A DNA stretch of 59,310 nt from Bacteroidota bacterium (GCA_023251455.1 JAHEYT010000052.1:1-59310); one strand, 5' to 3'; counted from the first letter of the stretch, positions 17,706 to 26,299 are shown. Translations and numbers: made by a program. The notes: generated from the letters alone by a model not told the origin.

Positions 17706-18296
17706 ATGAAAACAATGTTAAAAGTTACTTTTTTGTTCGCTTTTGTAACATTTGCGAACGCCTTATTTGCATCAGGAAACCTGAAAGTAAACATCCTTCC
17801 CTTAAATGCTGAAAAAGCAGTAGTTGCTATCTCAACCCTTTCAAACAGTAATTTCAATATTACTATTGCCGACGACAAAGGCCAGATTGTTTATTACCAG
17901 GAAAACTCGAATCCAGGCGAGAATTACCGTAAAGTTTATAATTTTTCGGATCTCGAAGATGGAACCTACAAATTGACTGTCGTGAGCGACGATGTGACAT
18001 CTGAGCGCCAGTTTAAAAAGTCACATAGAATAATCAATGTTGGTGAAGAAAAGACGACCTTAGAACCTTACTTTGGTTACGAAGACGGCATTTTGAGATG
18101 TTCGTACCTTAATTTCAACAAAGAAAATATGACGATTCGCTTCTTTAAGAATAATGAGTTAATCTACACCAAAAATATTGGTCATTATTTCAATATGCAG
18201 GAAGCAATGAACCTTTCGAAGCTCGATAAAGGAAAATATGAAGCAGTTCTTACTGCTGGCGGAAATGATTATTCATACCCGATAGAAATTCAATAA
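17706..18296 (+). CDS. Secreted two-domain Ig-like protein, function unknown
   Basis: Protein of 196 residues with a signal peptide (MKTMLKVTFLFAFVTFANALFASG). Two similar beta-sandwich-like segments follow: KVNILPLNAEKAVVAISTLSNSNFNITIADDKGQIVYYQE...YNFSDLEDGTYKLTVV, and LRCSYLNFNKENMTIRFFKNNELIYTKN...LSKLDKGKYEAVLTA. Each resembles the DUF3244 or Por-secretion C-terminal fold (strand, then LxxGxYxLxV). The whole protein is just these two domains without a passenger, so it is not a normal type IX cargo. A clear terminator follows. Family name uncertain. Confidence 0.7.
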   Translation: MKTMLKVTFLFAFVTFANALFASGNLKVNILPLNAEKAVVAISTLSNSNFNITIADDKGQIVYYQENSNPGENYRKVYNFSDLEDGTYKLTVVSDDVTSERQFKKSHRIINVGEEKTTLEPYFGYEDGILRCSYLNFNKENMTIRFFKNNELIYTKNIGHYFNMQEAMNLSKLDKGKYEAVLTAGGNDYSYPIEIQ

Positions 18297-18344
18297 ATAA
18301 CTCCGATTGATCTTGTGAGTTGGTTTTGTACTTAGTTTGTTTTG

Positions 18345-18379
18345 AACCTTTCAGGCGTGCAATCCTGAAAGGTTTTTTT
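18345..18379 (+). terminator. Rho-independent terminator
   Basis: AACCTTTCAGG (18345-18355) pairs perfectly with CCTGAAAGGTT (18364-18374), 8-nt loop, followed by a T-run. It ends the plus-strand gene and overlaps the last bases of the convergent pgeF. Confidence 0.88.
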
Positions 18380-19148
18380 ATATCAGCCTGATTCCGCTAA
18401 CCATACGTCCAGTGTCTGTTCCATCGCGGCGGGCCGAGTAAAACAGGTCGGCTTGTTCGAACGAACAAAGTCCCATCAATTCAATGTTTTCTTCCTGAAT
18501 GCCCGATTCCATCAGCACAGTTTGATTGGCTTCCCATAAATCGAAGTATGCTCTTCCTTCATTCATCGACGGTTTGAGCAATGCCGGAGAATTACTGAAA
18601 CTGGCTTCGACGGCTTCAACCACTTCCGGCCCAACTTCGTAGGCATGAATATGTATGGAAGGCCCAATTCCGGCAACAATATCTGCCGGATTACACCCAA
18701 ATTTTTCGGTCATTTGCCCGATTGTTTTCTTTGCAATTTTCGAGATGGTTCCTTTCCAACCGGCATGAATAGCGGCAACCACCTTTTTCACCGGATCGAA
18801 AAGCAAAATCGGCACGCAGTCGGCTGTCTGCACGCAGATGAAAATACCGGGCTCATTGGTTATCAATGCATCGGTATCGTCAATTGTGTTTGTAAAATTT
18901 TCTGAAGTGACAACGACAACCCTGTCGGAATGTGTTTGCCGGGGAAAAACAAACTGATCGGCATCCAACTCGCATGAAACAGCAAGTTCCTTGCGATATC
19001 CAGCATAGATCGATTCAGAATCGCCCGTAAAACGTGGTTTATTGCCTACCCAACCCTCTTTCGTGGTTACAAAATGGGCTATATTTTTGTATTTTTTGAA
19101 GCTTTCGAATTTAAAAACGGAAAGTCTTCCTTGTAGCATCTTTCTCAT
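18378..19148 (-). CDS. pgeF: Peptidoglycan editing factor PgeF (YfiH/multicopper polyphenol oxidase fold)
   Basis: Cytoplasmic enzyme of 256 residues in the YfiH/CNF1 fold family, known to remove misincorporated L-Ser from UDP-MurNAc precursors and also described as purine nucleoside phosphorylase-like (LACC1 group). The His-Cys-His zinc/catalytic residues are present: FPRQTHSDRV (His), CVQTADCVPILLFDP (Cys) and AAIHAGWKGT (His). GIGPSIHIHAYEVGPEV is also typical. The start at 19148 (MRKMLQGRLS) could instead be the Met three codons later. No clear operon partner. Confidence 0.9.
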   Translation of the reverse strand: MRKMLQGRLSVFKFESFKKYKNIAHFVTTKEGWVGNKPRFTGDSESIYAGYRKELAVSCELDADQFVFPRQTHSDRVVVVTSENFTNTIDDTDALITNEPGIFICVQTADCVPILLFDPVKKVVAAIHAGWKGTISKIAKKTIGQMTEKFGCNPADIVAGIGPSIHIHAYEVGPEVVEAVEASFSNSPALLKPSMNEGRAYFDLWEANQTVLMESGIQEENIELMGLCSFEQADLFYSARRDGTDTGRMVSGIRLI

Positions 19149-19245
19149 ATCCGTAAAATTTTGGCGCGAAAATACGAACCAGAAATGACGAAATAGATGA
19201 TTTGCCTCACAAATTTCAGCATAGAGAAAGCTTTTGACTTATCTT

Positions 19246-19911
19246 TTACTGGATGTTTTTCCGGTGTTTGACTATTTCGCCTTCAACCACAAACGTAATC
19301 GATTCGGCAATGTTGTTGGAGTAACTGGCAATGCGCTCAATCAGGTTGACAATGATCAGGATGTTGGAGGCTACCACCACCACTTCCGATTTGTGCATCA
19401 TTTCGTTCAGGATTTGGTCAGCAATCTCGCGGCAACCTTCTTTTACCGAGGCCGAACGCTGATAAATTTCCTTGCAGTATTTCATATCGTGCGTTTTTAC
19501 CAAACTAAGTACGTCGGAAAAAAGCAGCGAAGTTTCGTTGCCAACCCGGTCAACTCCCAAATCGGCAATGAGTTGGCGATAATCTTCGAGTGGCTCAATG
19601 CGTTTGGCAATATTCACGGCATGGTCGCCAACGCGTTCCAAATCGTTGTTGATTTTCAGGGCCGAAAGAATATATCGGAGATCGGAAGCGACGGGTTGCT
19701 GCAGCGCGAAAATTTTCTGGCAAAGCCGGTCGATTTTTACATCGAGCGTATCGGTTTCGTTGTCGTTTTTCACCACTTGTTTGGCCAGCTTCAGGTCGTA
19801 TTCTTTCAGCGCGATCAACGCATCGTTCACCTGCTGATTAACCTGAGTGCACATTTGAATGACTTTATGCGAAAGTTTCTCAAGTTCCGAATCGAATATT
19901 CTGTTTTCCAT
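19246..19911 (-). CDS. phoU: Phosphate signalling complex protein PhoU
   Basis: Cytoplasmic helical-bundle protein that links Pst transport to the PhoR/PhoB-type response and represses phosphate uptake when phosphate is plentiful. It has 221 residues, normal length, with two PhoU repeats. Metal-binding E/DxxxD-type patterns are seen: DNETDTLDVKIDRLCQKIF with DLERVGDHAVNIAKR in the first, and LINLIERIASYSNNIAESI in the second. It is the last gene of the porin-pstSCAB-phoU run, 141 nt after pstB. The gap holds a palindromic repeat (20003-20040) that could separate its expression from pstB. Confidence 0.95.
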   Translation of the reverse strand: MENRIFDSELEKLSHKVIQMCTQVNQQVNDALIALKEYDLKLAKQVVKNDNETDTLDVKIDRLCQKIFALQQPVASDLRYILSALKINNDLERVGDHAVNIAKRIEPLEDYRQLIADLGVDRVGNETSLLFSDVLSLVKTHDMKYCKEIYQRSASVKEGCREIADQILNEMMHKSEVVVVASNILIIVNLIERIASYSNNIAESITFVVEGEIVKHRKNIQ

Positions 19912-19946
19912 AGAATTGATTTATTGAAGGATTGAAGGACTGATTG

Positions 19947-19979
19947 AATTTCAAATTCCAGGTTCCAAATTCCAAGTCA
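19947..19979. repeat. Degenerate TTCCAGGTTCCAAATTCCAAG repeat
   Basis: Tandem-like units TTCAAA/TTCCAGG/TTCCAAA/TTCCAAG in the phoU-pstB gap; same type as 17514-17550. Confidence 0.5.
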
Positions 19980-20002
19980 AGCGCAATTACCAAACTTTTA
20001 TT

Positions 20003-20040
20003 GAACACTGAGACTCCTGCCCGTCCGTCAGGCGGGGAAC
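20003..20040. repeat. 38-bp palindromic intergenic repeat, copy 2 (inverted)
   Basis: Reverse complement of 13701-13738 with one mismatch. It lies just past the pstB stop (20053) on the minus strand. Confidence 0.85.
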
Positions 20041-20052
20041 GTTTCCGGTGAA

Positions 20053-20811
20053 TCAACCAAACCTTCCGGTGATGTAATCCTCTGTTTGTTTCTTTTCAGG
20101 ATTGGTAAAAATCTTCTTTGTTTTATCGTATTCAATCAGTTCGCCCAGGTAAAAGAAAGCGGTATTATCGCTGATACGGGCGGCCTGCTGCATATTGTGA
20201 GTGACAATTACAATGGTATATTTCTCTTTCAGCTGCACGATCAGCTCTTCGATTTTCGAAGTCGACAGCGGATCGAGCGCACTGGCTGGTTCGTCCATCA
20301 AAACAATTTCAGGATTAACAGCCAAAGTACGTGCAATGCAGAGCCTCTGCTGCTGCCCGCCCGAAAGTCCCAGGGCTGAATCGCCCAAACGGTCTTTTAC
20401 TTCGTCCCAGATGGCGGCATTTTTCAGCGCTGTCTCCACAATTTCGTCGAGCTGCTTTTTATCTTTTAATCCATTGATACGCGGACCATAGGCGATGTTT
20501 TCGTAAATCGATTTCGCGAACGGATTCGACTTCTGGAACACCATTCCAACCTTTTTCCGGAGGGTGACCACGTCAATGTTGTTATCGTAAATGTTAATGC
20601 CGTCGATTAGGATATTTCCTTCAATTTTTACGCCGTCAATCAGGTCGTTCATGCGGTTCAGACTGCGAAGGAAAGTCGATTTTCCACAGCCCGATGGTCC
20701 AATAAAAGCGGTTACTTTTTTCTCCGGAATCTTAATGGAAATATTCTTCAGAGCCTGTTTTGCTCCGTAATAAAGATCCATGTTCTCGGTATGTATTTTT
20801 TCAACTGTCAT
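20053..20811 (-). CDS. pstB: Phosphate ABC transporter ATP-binding protein PstB
   Basis: ATPase powering high-affinity phosphate import. It has 252 residues with Walker [10 protein letters not shown] (38-46), a Q-loop in [22 protein letters not shown] (typical PstB), signature [16 protein letters not shown] and Walker B/D-loop [12 protein letters not shown]. The H-loop His is in [14 protein letters not shown]. It starts 2 nt after the pstA stop, so translation is tightly coupled. Confidence 0.97.
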   Translation of the reverse strand: MTVEKIHTENMDLYYGAKQALKNISIKIPEKKVTAFIGPSGCGKSTFLRSLNRMNDLIDGVKIEGNILIDGINIYDNNIDVVTLRKKVGMVFQKSNPFAKSIYENIAYGPRINGLKDKKQLDEIVETALKNAAIWDEVKDRLGDSALGLSGGQQQRLCIARTLAVNPEIVLMDEPASALDPLSTSKIEELIVQLKEKYTIVIVTHNMQQAARISDNTAFFYLGELIEYDKTKKIFTNPEKKQTEDYITGRFG

Positions 20812-20813
20812 AA

Positions 20814-21722
20814 TTAGTTTGATTTTTTTTGCCTGATTCGGTATCTTAAAACAATGGCTGAAATATTCAGGATAAAAGTTAGCGCCAGAAGTACCAAAGT
20901 GGTGCCAAACTGGATGGGTAAAGTCTGATCGACATTAGCCGATTGAGTTGACATCACATAAATATGATACCCCAAAACCATAAACTGATCGCTGAACGAT
21001 CCGGGAAGTGTGGCCACATAATAAGCTACCCCGGTAAAAAGGATGGGAGCTACTTCGCCGGCTCCGCGGCTAACGGCCAAAATGGTTCCAGTCATTATTC
21101 CTGAAACCGAACCCGGAAGAACTACTTTCCAGATGGTTTGCCATTTGGTAGCCCCAAGTGCCAGGCTGGCTGCACGTAAATCTCTTGGAACTGTTTTCAG
21201 GGCTTCTTCGACCGAGACAATCACAACCGGTAAAGTTAAAAGTGCCATGGTTAAACTTGCCCATAAAATATTGGGTTGCCCCCACTTTAACTCACCGCCA
21301 AGGAAAGTGTCGTCCACAGTGGTTCCAACAAATTTGATAAAAAACCCGAGTCCAAATAAGCCGTAAATAATGGATGGAATTACCGCCAGGGTGCGCACAG
21401 CAAAGCGAATAACTTTAGCTATTATTGAATTTTCGTTGGCATATTCGGTGAGGTAAATAGCGGTGATGGTTCCAAACGGCACTGCTGCAACCGACATGAT
21501 GATTACCAGCAAAGCAGTTCCGTATATTGCCGGAAAAATTCCGCCTTTGGTCATTCCGTCTTCCGGGAAACTGGTCAGAAATTCCCATGATATTTGTTCT
21601 TTTCCACCGATAACAATCACGGTAATCATTACCACTATAATCGCGATAATGAGTAAGGCTGCAGAAAGCGTGAGTCCTTCTATCAGAATACCTTTGATAT
21701 TATTTTTGAAGCTCTTGATCAT
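20814..21722 (-). CDS. pstA: Phosphate ABC transporter permease PstA
   Basis: Inner-membrane half of the phosphate channel. It has 302 residues and about six helices. The EAA loop is in [41 protein letters not shown]. The pore-entry region [38 protein letters not shown] is typical of PstA. Its start overlaps the pstC stop by 4 nt. Confidence 0.96.
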   Translation of the reverse strand: MIKSFKNNIKGILIEGLTLSAALLIIAIIVVMITVIVIGGKEQISWEFLTSFPEDGMTKGGIFPAIYGTALLVIIMSVAAVPFGTITAIYLTEYANENSIIAKVIRFAVRTLAVIPSIIYGLFGLGFFIKFVGTTVDDTFLGGELKWGQPNILWASLTMALLTLPVVIVSVEEALKTVPRDLRAASLALGATKWQTIWKVVLPGSVSGIMTGTILAVSRGAGEVAPILFTGVAYYVATLPGSFSDQFMVLGYHIYVMSTQSANVDQTLPIQFGTTLVLLALTFILNISAIVLRYRIRQKKSN

Positions 21723-22915
21723 TTTCCCTGTATTCTTTTCATTAATTTTCCTTTCACATAGAATTCAGCAATGGCATTCAGGATAAATGTAAAGATGAAC
21801 AGCAACGATCCGATGAGAAAGAGTACATTGTAATGCGTATCGCCAAAAACCACTTCGGCCATTTCGGCGCCGATGGTGGCAGCCAGTGTCCGAACCGATT
21901 CGAACGGATTTAAACCCATTTGAGCAGCATTTCCAGTCGCCATTAAAGCAATCATGGTCTCGCCGAAAACACGGCCAATGCCAAGTAGAACTGCTGCAAA
22001 TATTCCTGGGGTAGCTGCCGGAAGTATCACAAAAAAGGCAGTTTGCCACTTGGAAGCTCCCAAGGCCAGACTGGCTTCGTTAAAGGTTTTTGGGACGGCA
22101 GTCAGCGCGTCTTCGGTGATTGTAAAAATAATCGGGATGGCTGCAATTCCCATCGCAATACCACCAACAAATGAGTTCAGGCGGGTGTCGTACTGAAAAA
22201 CACTTTGCAGAAAAGAGGCCAGCACCATCAATGCAAAAAAACCGATGACTACGGATGGAAATCCGGCCAGCAGTTCGATGGTTGGTTTGATAATTTCTTT
22301 CATCCGCTTGCTGGCAAACGAAGCGGTGTACAAGGCAGCCAGAATAGCCAGTGGTGCGGCAAATAATATGGAGATAACTGTAATCTTGAATGTTCCGATA
22401 ATTAATGCTAAAATTCCGTAGCGTGGCTTTTCCGAAACCGGCACCCATTCTTTGGTCACCAACGTCTTCAGTGCGGACTTGTTATCATCATGCCCGCTTC
22501 CGGCGCTTACTGTATAACTTTCGTCAGCAGCTGCAACTTGTGTCGAGGTATCGGTTACTTCGCCATAGGTCTCCTGAACGTCACTATCAACTGTGTTGTC
22601 GGTTACCTCTCCGTAGGTTTCCTGAACTTCCGGAGTACTTGACTGATCGGTGATTTCGCCATAGGTCTCCTGTACTTCGGCCGTTTCGGCAGCTGTTTCT
22701 GTTTTTTCAAGGGACTTTCCCGAATTAAAAATCGGGAACGATTCTCGGAATACAAAAATGAAAATCAGGACAACGATCGTTATCGACAAAAAGGCAACCC
22801 CTTTGATTATTTTCTCGGCCAGAAAATCACTCCACCTAAATTTCCGCCGGGTAATGTCGATCAGACCAGCGCTGGGCTCAGCTGAAGTTTTCCCCTTCTT
22901 GGTTTTTTTTGTCAT
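21719..22915 (-). CDS. pstC: Phosphate ABC transporter permease PstC with repeat-bearing periplasmic loop
   Basis: Other half of the phosphate channel. I start at ATG 22915 (MTKKTKKGKTSAEPS), giving 398 residues; the frame from 22957 adds 14 unlikely residues. Helix 1 is about 38-57. Then comes an extra periplasmic segment of about 100 residues containing three 16-residue repeats built on VQETYGE(I/V)TD (about 81-122) and an acidic/Ser tail, before the usual permease core (YGILALIIGTFKITVISILFAAPLAILAALY; EAA loop FNEASLALGASKWQTAFFVILPAATPGI). PstC proteins are usually about 300 residues, so the loop is added. It follows pstS with a hairpin between them. Confidence 0.94.
   Translation of the reverse strand: MTKKTKKGKTSAEPSAGLIDITRRKFRWSDFLAEKIIKGVAFLSITIVVLIFIFVFRESFPIFNSGKSLEKTETAAETAEVQETYGEITDQSSTPEVQETYGEVTDNTVDSDVQETYGEVTDTSTQVAAADESYTVSAGSGHDDNKSALKTLVTKEWVPVSEKPRYGILALIIGTFKITVISILFAAPLAILAALYTASFASKRMKEIIKPTIELLAGFPSVVIGFFALMVLASFLQSVFQYDTRLNSFVGGIAMGIAAIPIIFTITEDALTAVPKTFNEASLALGASKWQTAFFVILPAATPGIFAAVLLGIGRVFGETMIALMATGNAAQMGLNPFESVRTLAATIGAEMAEVVFGDTHYNVLFLIGSLLFIFTFILNAIAEFYVKGKLMKRIQGK
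22550..22675 (-). repeat. In-frame 48-bp tandem repeat in pstC (three copies)
   Basis: Three units starting VQETYGE at a strict 16-codon spacing, encoding VQETYGEITDQSSTPE, VQETYGEVTDNTVDSD and VQETYGEVTDTSTQ. The core is conserved and the spacer half varies. Confidence 0.9.
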
Positions 22916-22953
22916 ACAAACAATTGATAAGCTCCGTTTAAATTGAAAAAGCG

Positions 22954-22995
22954 ACAAAGTACCTAAGAATAAACTTAGGCACTCTGGTACTTTGT
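22954..22995 (-). promoter_or_regulatory. Intercistronic hairpin between pstS and pstC
   Basis: Outer arms ACAAAGTACC (22954-22963) and GGTACTTTGT (22986-22995) pair perfectly. Inner arms CTAAG and CTTAG can extend it. Probably protects pstS mRNA or partly terminates, so the binding protein is made in excess over the permease; inference. Confidence 0.6.
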
Positions 22996-23010
22996 TCCTT
23001 AAAAATCAAA

Positions 23011-23850
23011 TTACTTTATAGGAAAATATCCTGCTTCAACAACCAGTTTCTGGCCTTCAGGGCTTAATATCCAGTCGATATAACTTTTTAGTGCACCTGT
23101 AGGTTTGTTTTTCAAATACATATAAAGATAGCGTGAAATTGGGTATTGATTATTTTTGATGGTTTCAGCAGATGCAATATATGCAGGGCTGTTATCATCT
23201 TTTTTTACTTTACAGATTTCAATACCTTCAGCATAAGCTGCACCACCGTACCCAATTGCATTCGGATCTTTCTTCACCGCATTCACCACAGCAGCAGTTC
23301 CGGGTAAAGTCTGACAACTTGGAGCATAATCGCCTTTCACTACGTTTTCCTGAAAGAAAACATACGTTCCGGAGCTGTTTTCGCGGCCGTACAACTTAAT
23401 GTTCTGGTCAGCGCCGCCCACTTGTTTCCAGTTTGTAATTTCGCCCCTGAATATATCTCCGAGCTGTTTTACTGAAAGTTCTTTTATTTTATTTGAAGGA
23501 TGCAGATAAACGGTTATCCCATCTTTAGCACAGGCAACTTCAACTCCAAGAGTATTGTATCTTGCTTTCAGCTTGTCTTTTTCTGATGGTTTCATTTTGC
23601 GACTTGCATTGGCAATGTCGGTTGAACCATTAATCAATGCTGAAATGCCAACTCCAGAACCACCACCTGTAACTTGAATGGCTGTATTTGGATTGCTTTT
23701 CATATAAACTTCGGCCCATTTCTGAGCAAGGATTACCAAAGTATCCGAACCTTTTACGGTGATCCGATCGGCAGCAGGAGCAAAAGCAAATCCTACAAGA
23801 CCAAGAAGAATAGCCACAACTGCAAACTTTTTAATATTAAGTGTTTTCAT
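23011..23850 (-). CDS. pstS: Phosphate-binding protein PstS
   Basis: Periplasmic phosphate-binding protein of 279 residues. Start taken at ATG 23850 (MKTLNIKKFAVVAILLGLVGFAFA), which gives the signal peptide directly. Phosphate-binding loops are recognisable: ITVKGSDTLVILAQKWAE, VTGGGSGVGISALINGSTDIANASRKMK and LYGRENSSGTYVFFQE. The absence of a lipobox Cys suggests a soluble periplasmic protein. It is second in the operon, 33 nt after the porin gene. Confidence 0.95.
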   Translation of the reverse strand: MKTLNIKKFAVVAILLGLVGFAFAPAADRITVKGSDTLVILAQKWAEVYMKSNPNTAIQVTGGGSGVGISALINGSTDIANASRKMKPSEKDKLKARYNTLGVEVACAKDGITVYLHPSNKIKELSVKQLGDIFRGEITNWKQVGGADQNIKLYGRENSSGTYVFFQENVVKGDYAPSCQTLPGTAAVVNAVKKDPNAIGYGGAAYAEGIEICKVKKDDNSPAYIASAETIKNNQYPISRYLYMYLKNKPTGALKSYIDWILSPEGQKLVVEAGYFPIK

Positions 23851-23883
23851 TTTTTCTGATTTTTGATTGTTTATTCTTTTCAA

Positions 23884-25263
23884 TTAAAATTTAGCCTGAA
23901 TTCTCAGGGTGAGAAGGTTATTATTCACATTCTTGCTGTAATCAAGACCCTTTAGAACTTTAGTCCCATCAGCTTTAGTATAATCTTCTGTCAGATTACT
24001 AACTCCCGATGTTGTTCCAACTTTTTCGTTCTGAACGATGTCGTAGTTGAGTGAAATTCTTAGATTGTCATCAAAATAATGGTGAAGAGCGAGTCCAAAA
24101 GTTGAAGTAGCCAGGTCACTTTTCCCACTTGTTCTACTTCTTAAGGTTGTTGCATCGACAGAAGTATATTTGGCAATAGTTACATCTTTACCGCTGATAT
24201 CGGTATTAGGATCGTAGTAGTCGTAACGGAAGGCAAACTGGTTTTTCTTGCCTAAGTTCTTGATGAAATAAAGGTAGTATCCTGAAAAATTATTCTGGAA
24301 ATTGGCAACTCCTGGTATTGCAGCAGTTGTTCCTGCGGCAGCAACTGGTGAATAACCAATTGAAGCGTTTTTACCTGCAATGTATTCACCTTTTACCGAC
24401 AGACCGCCTAGTATATCAGCAAACAACTGAAACTCACCACCAACCCAGTTACGTTTTACAGCATCTCCAAATTTCACGTCTTCAATAGTGGTATAATCAC
24501 TGCTCAAAGTTTTCAGCGCATTCGACTTGTACGATCCGAAGTAACCATGTGCCCCAAAATCGAGCCCACCGAAGTTGCCTAACTGGAGGTTGTAGGTTGC
24601 GCGAACCATAATATCTTTATAATTATCGAAATCTTTGTTTTCGGTCGTGTTCAGGTTTGTTCCTGAAGCATTGCTAATGGTAATTCCATCGGCGCCATTG
24701 AGCAAAGCCACCTGAAAATGGAAAGGAACATTTACCGGATTATATTCCAGTTTGGCGCCAATAGCGCGTTCGCCCGGGTAAAGTGTCCGGATAACTGTAG
24801 AGCGTTCTGCCAGTTCGCGACTGCTCGATGAGTATTCAACTTCGTAGTTCGGACGGTTGAATTTACCCATCCATACACTGAAGGTTTTTGACCAACGGTC
24901 GTTTAAAACTACATAAGCATCTTTAACTGATAGGTTGCCTGGAACAAATTCCGGCGTGAGCACAAATTTAACTCCGTCAGTCATTTCGTAAGTAAACTTT
25001 ACGCGGGCTCGACGTAGCGAAAAATAGTTATTGGGTTGAATCGAAGGATTTTCGAAATATTGATACTGAGCCTGCATGTAACCCGAAACTTTGATTTTGG
25101 TCAGTTTTGAAAGATCACTTTCTGCTGTTGCAAGTCGTTCAGTTAAACCGTTAATTTTGTCATTAACTTCAGTCAGTTTTTCGTTTACGGTTGCTTCCTG
25201 TGCATTCGCGTTATATGTTAAAGTTGAAATGAACATCAGGGCAATCAAACTTAGTCTTTTCAT
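23884..25263 (-). CDS. Phosphate-selective porin (OprO/OprP-like)
   Basis: Outer-membrane beta-barrel of 459 residues for phosphate or polyphosphate entry. A signal peptide (ending YNANAQ) is followed by a short coiled coil (VNEKLTEVNDKINGLTERLATAESDL), which in this family mediates trimerisation or cell-wall contact. The barrel has YMQAQYQYFENPS, FSLRRARVKFTYEMTDGVKFVLTPEF and the C-terminal NLLTLRIQAKF ending in Phe. Being first gene before pstSCAB-phoU supports phosphate as substrate. Two Pho-box-like direct repeats lie upstream. Confidence 0.9.
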   Translation of the reverse strand: MKRLSLIALMFISTLTYNANAQEATVNEKLTEVNDKINGLTERLATAESDLSKLTKIKVSGYMQAQYQYFENPSIQPNNYFSLRRARVKFTYEMTDGVKFVLTPEFVPGNLSVKDAYVVLNDRWSKTFSVWMGKFNRPNYEVEYSSSSRELAERSTVIRTLYPGERAIGAKLEYNPVNVPFHFQVALLNGADGITISNASGTNLNTTENKDFDNYKDIMVRATYNLQLGNFGGLDFGAHGYFGSYKSNALKTLSSDYTTIEDVKFGDAVKRNWVGGEFQLFADILGGLSVKGEYIAGKNASIGYSPVAAAGTTAAIPGVANFQNNFSGYYLYFIKNLGKKNQFAFRYDYYDPNTDISGKDVTIAKYTSVDATTLRSRTSGKSDLATSTFGLALHHYFDDNLRISLNYDIVQNEKVGTTSGVSNLTEDYTKADGTKVLKGLDYSKNVNNNLLTLRIQAKF

Positions 25264-25319
25264 ATTTTTCAGTTTTGTTTTTATTCTGATTTAAACTCGG
25301 TACAAATTTTCCCCAATAT

Positions 25320-25337
25320 TGTTACAGAACGATTACA
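25320..25337 (-). promoter_or_regulatory. Candidate Pho-box-like direct repeat, proximal
   Basis: On the minus strand TGTAATC-GTTC-TGTAACA: two 7-mers separated by 4 nt (11-bp period), the geometry used by PhoB dimers. It lies 57-74 nt upstream of the porin ATG. Identity as a PhoB site is inference. Confidence 0.45.
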
Positions 25338-25416
25338 CAATTATTAATTGTAGATTACAAGTTCAGAAACCCACAATAAATCGTTGATATTTTGACGTTT
25401 ATACATCCCAACTGAG

Positions 25417-25434
25417 GTTACAAAACAGTAACAA
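25417..25434 (-). promoter_or_regulatory. Candidate Pho-box-like direct repeat, distal
   Basis: On the minus strand TTGTTAC-TGTT-TTGTAAC: again 7-mers with an 11-bp period. It also reads as the inverted repeat GTTAC-N8-GTAAC, so an alternative Crp/Fnr-type reading is possible. Confidence 0.4.
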
Positions 25435-25530
25435 AAGGACGTATTTTTAGAAAGGTGATTTGAATTAGTATTACACGATAAGTTCGGCAACCAGTAAATT
25501 GGATACTGAATACTGCGACTGCAAACTTTC

Positions 25531-26205
25531 TTAGCCTTTCAGCAGCAGATTCATCCGGTTTTTATCGAGAATTTTGATAAAACGACGGTCGGTTTCAATA
25601 AGTCCTTCCTGGCACATTTCGCCCAGAGCGCGTGCCAGCGAAGGCCGGGTTACACCAAACATCTCGGCCAGTTGCCCCTGCGACTGTTGAACTTCAACCG
25701 TTTGAAGCCGATCGCCAGCCTTTTCCAAAAGGTAATGGGCAATTTTTTGCTTGATGGTTTTAAAGGAAAGAAACTTCAGCTTTTGCGATAAAAATTGCGC
25801 CCTTGTAGAGATGGTATTCAGGTAATTATTCAGGATCAGTGCGTTCAACTGCAAAAGTTTCACAAATTCAGGTTTTGGAATAGAGACCATTTCTACATCG
25901 GAGGTTGCCGAAACAGTTACCGGAAAACGGTTCTCTTTCCCGAATAAAAAAGCAGTTGCCAATGGCCATGGGGCCGACATATCTTCAATCTTGATGGTTT
26001 TTCCGGAATAGTCGGTCATTTCGGCTTTTACACTTCCTTGCTGAATAATGAGCAACCGATCGCAAATTTCACCACCAATTGTGATCAAATCGCTCTTCTG
26101 ATATGTTTTAACCTGAAAGTGAATCTGATTAAAAAGTTCAGATAGTTCTTCCGGAGAAATGCCACGGAAAATGGGCGATTGGCATAGTATTTCGGTTTGG
26201 ATCAT
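25531..26205 (-). CDS. Crp/Fnr family transcriptional regulator, probable regulator of hcp
   Basis: DNA-binding regulator of 224 residues. An N-terminal cyclic-nucleotide-binding-like beta-roll (about 20-125, ELFNQIHFQVKTYQKSDLITIGGE...DRLLIIQQGSVKAEM) is followed by a dimerisation helix and a C-terminal winged helix (QSQGQLAEMFGVTRPSLARALGEMCQEGLIE). It lacks the Fnr Cys cluster, so it does not sense oxygen through [4Fe-4S]. It is divergent from the ferredoxin-hcp genes with a perfect palindrome between them. In other Bacteroidota an HcpR-type Crp/Fnr protein (possibly haem-binding) activates hcp under nitrosative stress; the same role here is likely but inferred. Confidence 0.85.
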   Translation of the reverse strand: MIQTEILCQSPIFRGISPEELSELFNQIHFQVKTYQKSDLITIGGEICDRLLIIQQGSVKAEMTDYSGKTIKIEDMSAPWPLATAFLFGKENRFPVTVSATSDVEMVSIPKPEFVKLLQLNALILNNYLNTISTRAQFLSQKLKFLSFKTIKQKIAHYLLEKAGDRLQTVEVQQSQGQLAEMFGVTRPSLARALGEMCQEGLIETDRRFIKILDKNRMNLLLKG

Positions 26206-26254
26206 ATTTTAAGTTTCCTTTGTTCCTGTTTGTTTCTATTGTTTTTTCTTTGTT

Positions 26255-26270
26255 TGTAACATTGGTTACA
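26255..26270. promoter_or_regulatory. Crp/Fnr-type operator palindrome
   Basis: TGTAAC-ATTG-GTTACA, perfect dyad. Its centre is about 41 bp before the transcript start implied by the -7 element at 26292-26299, the class II activator position for Crp/Fnr proteins. It could also repress the divergent regulator gene. Confidence 0.75.
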
Positions 26271-26291
26271 TTTCAAACAACCGAATGGCTG

Positions 26292-26299
26292 TACTTTTG
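26292..26299 (+). promoter_or_regulatory. -7 promoter element for the ferredoxin-hcp operon
   Basis: TACTTTTG fits TAnnTTTG exactly. No -33 TTG at the right spacing, as expected of an activator-dependent promoter. Confidence 0.6.
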
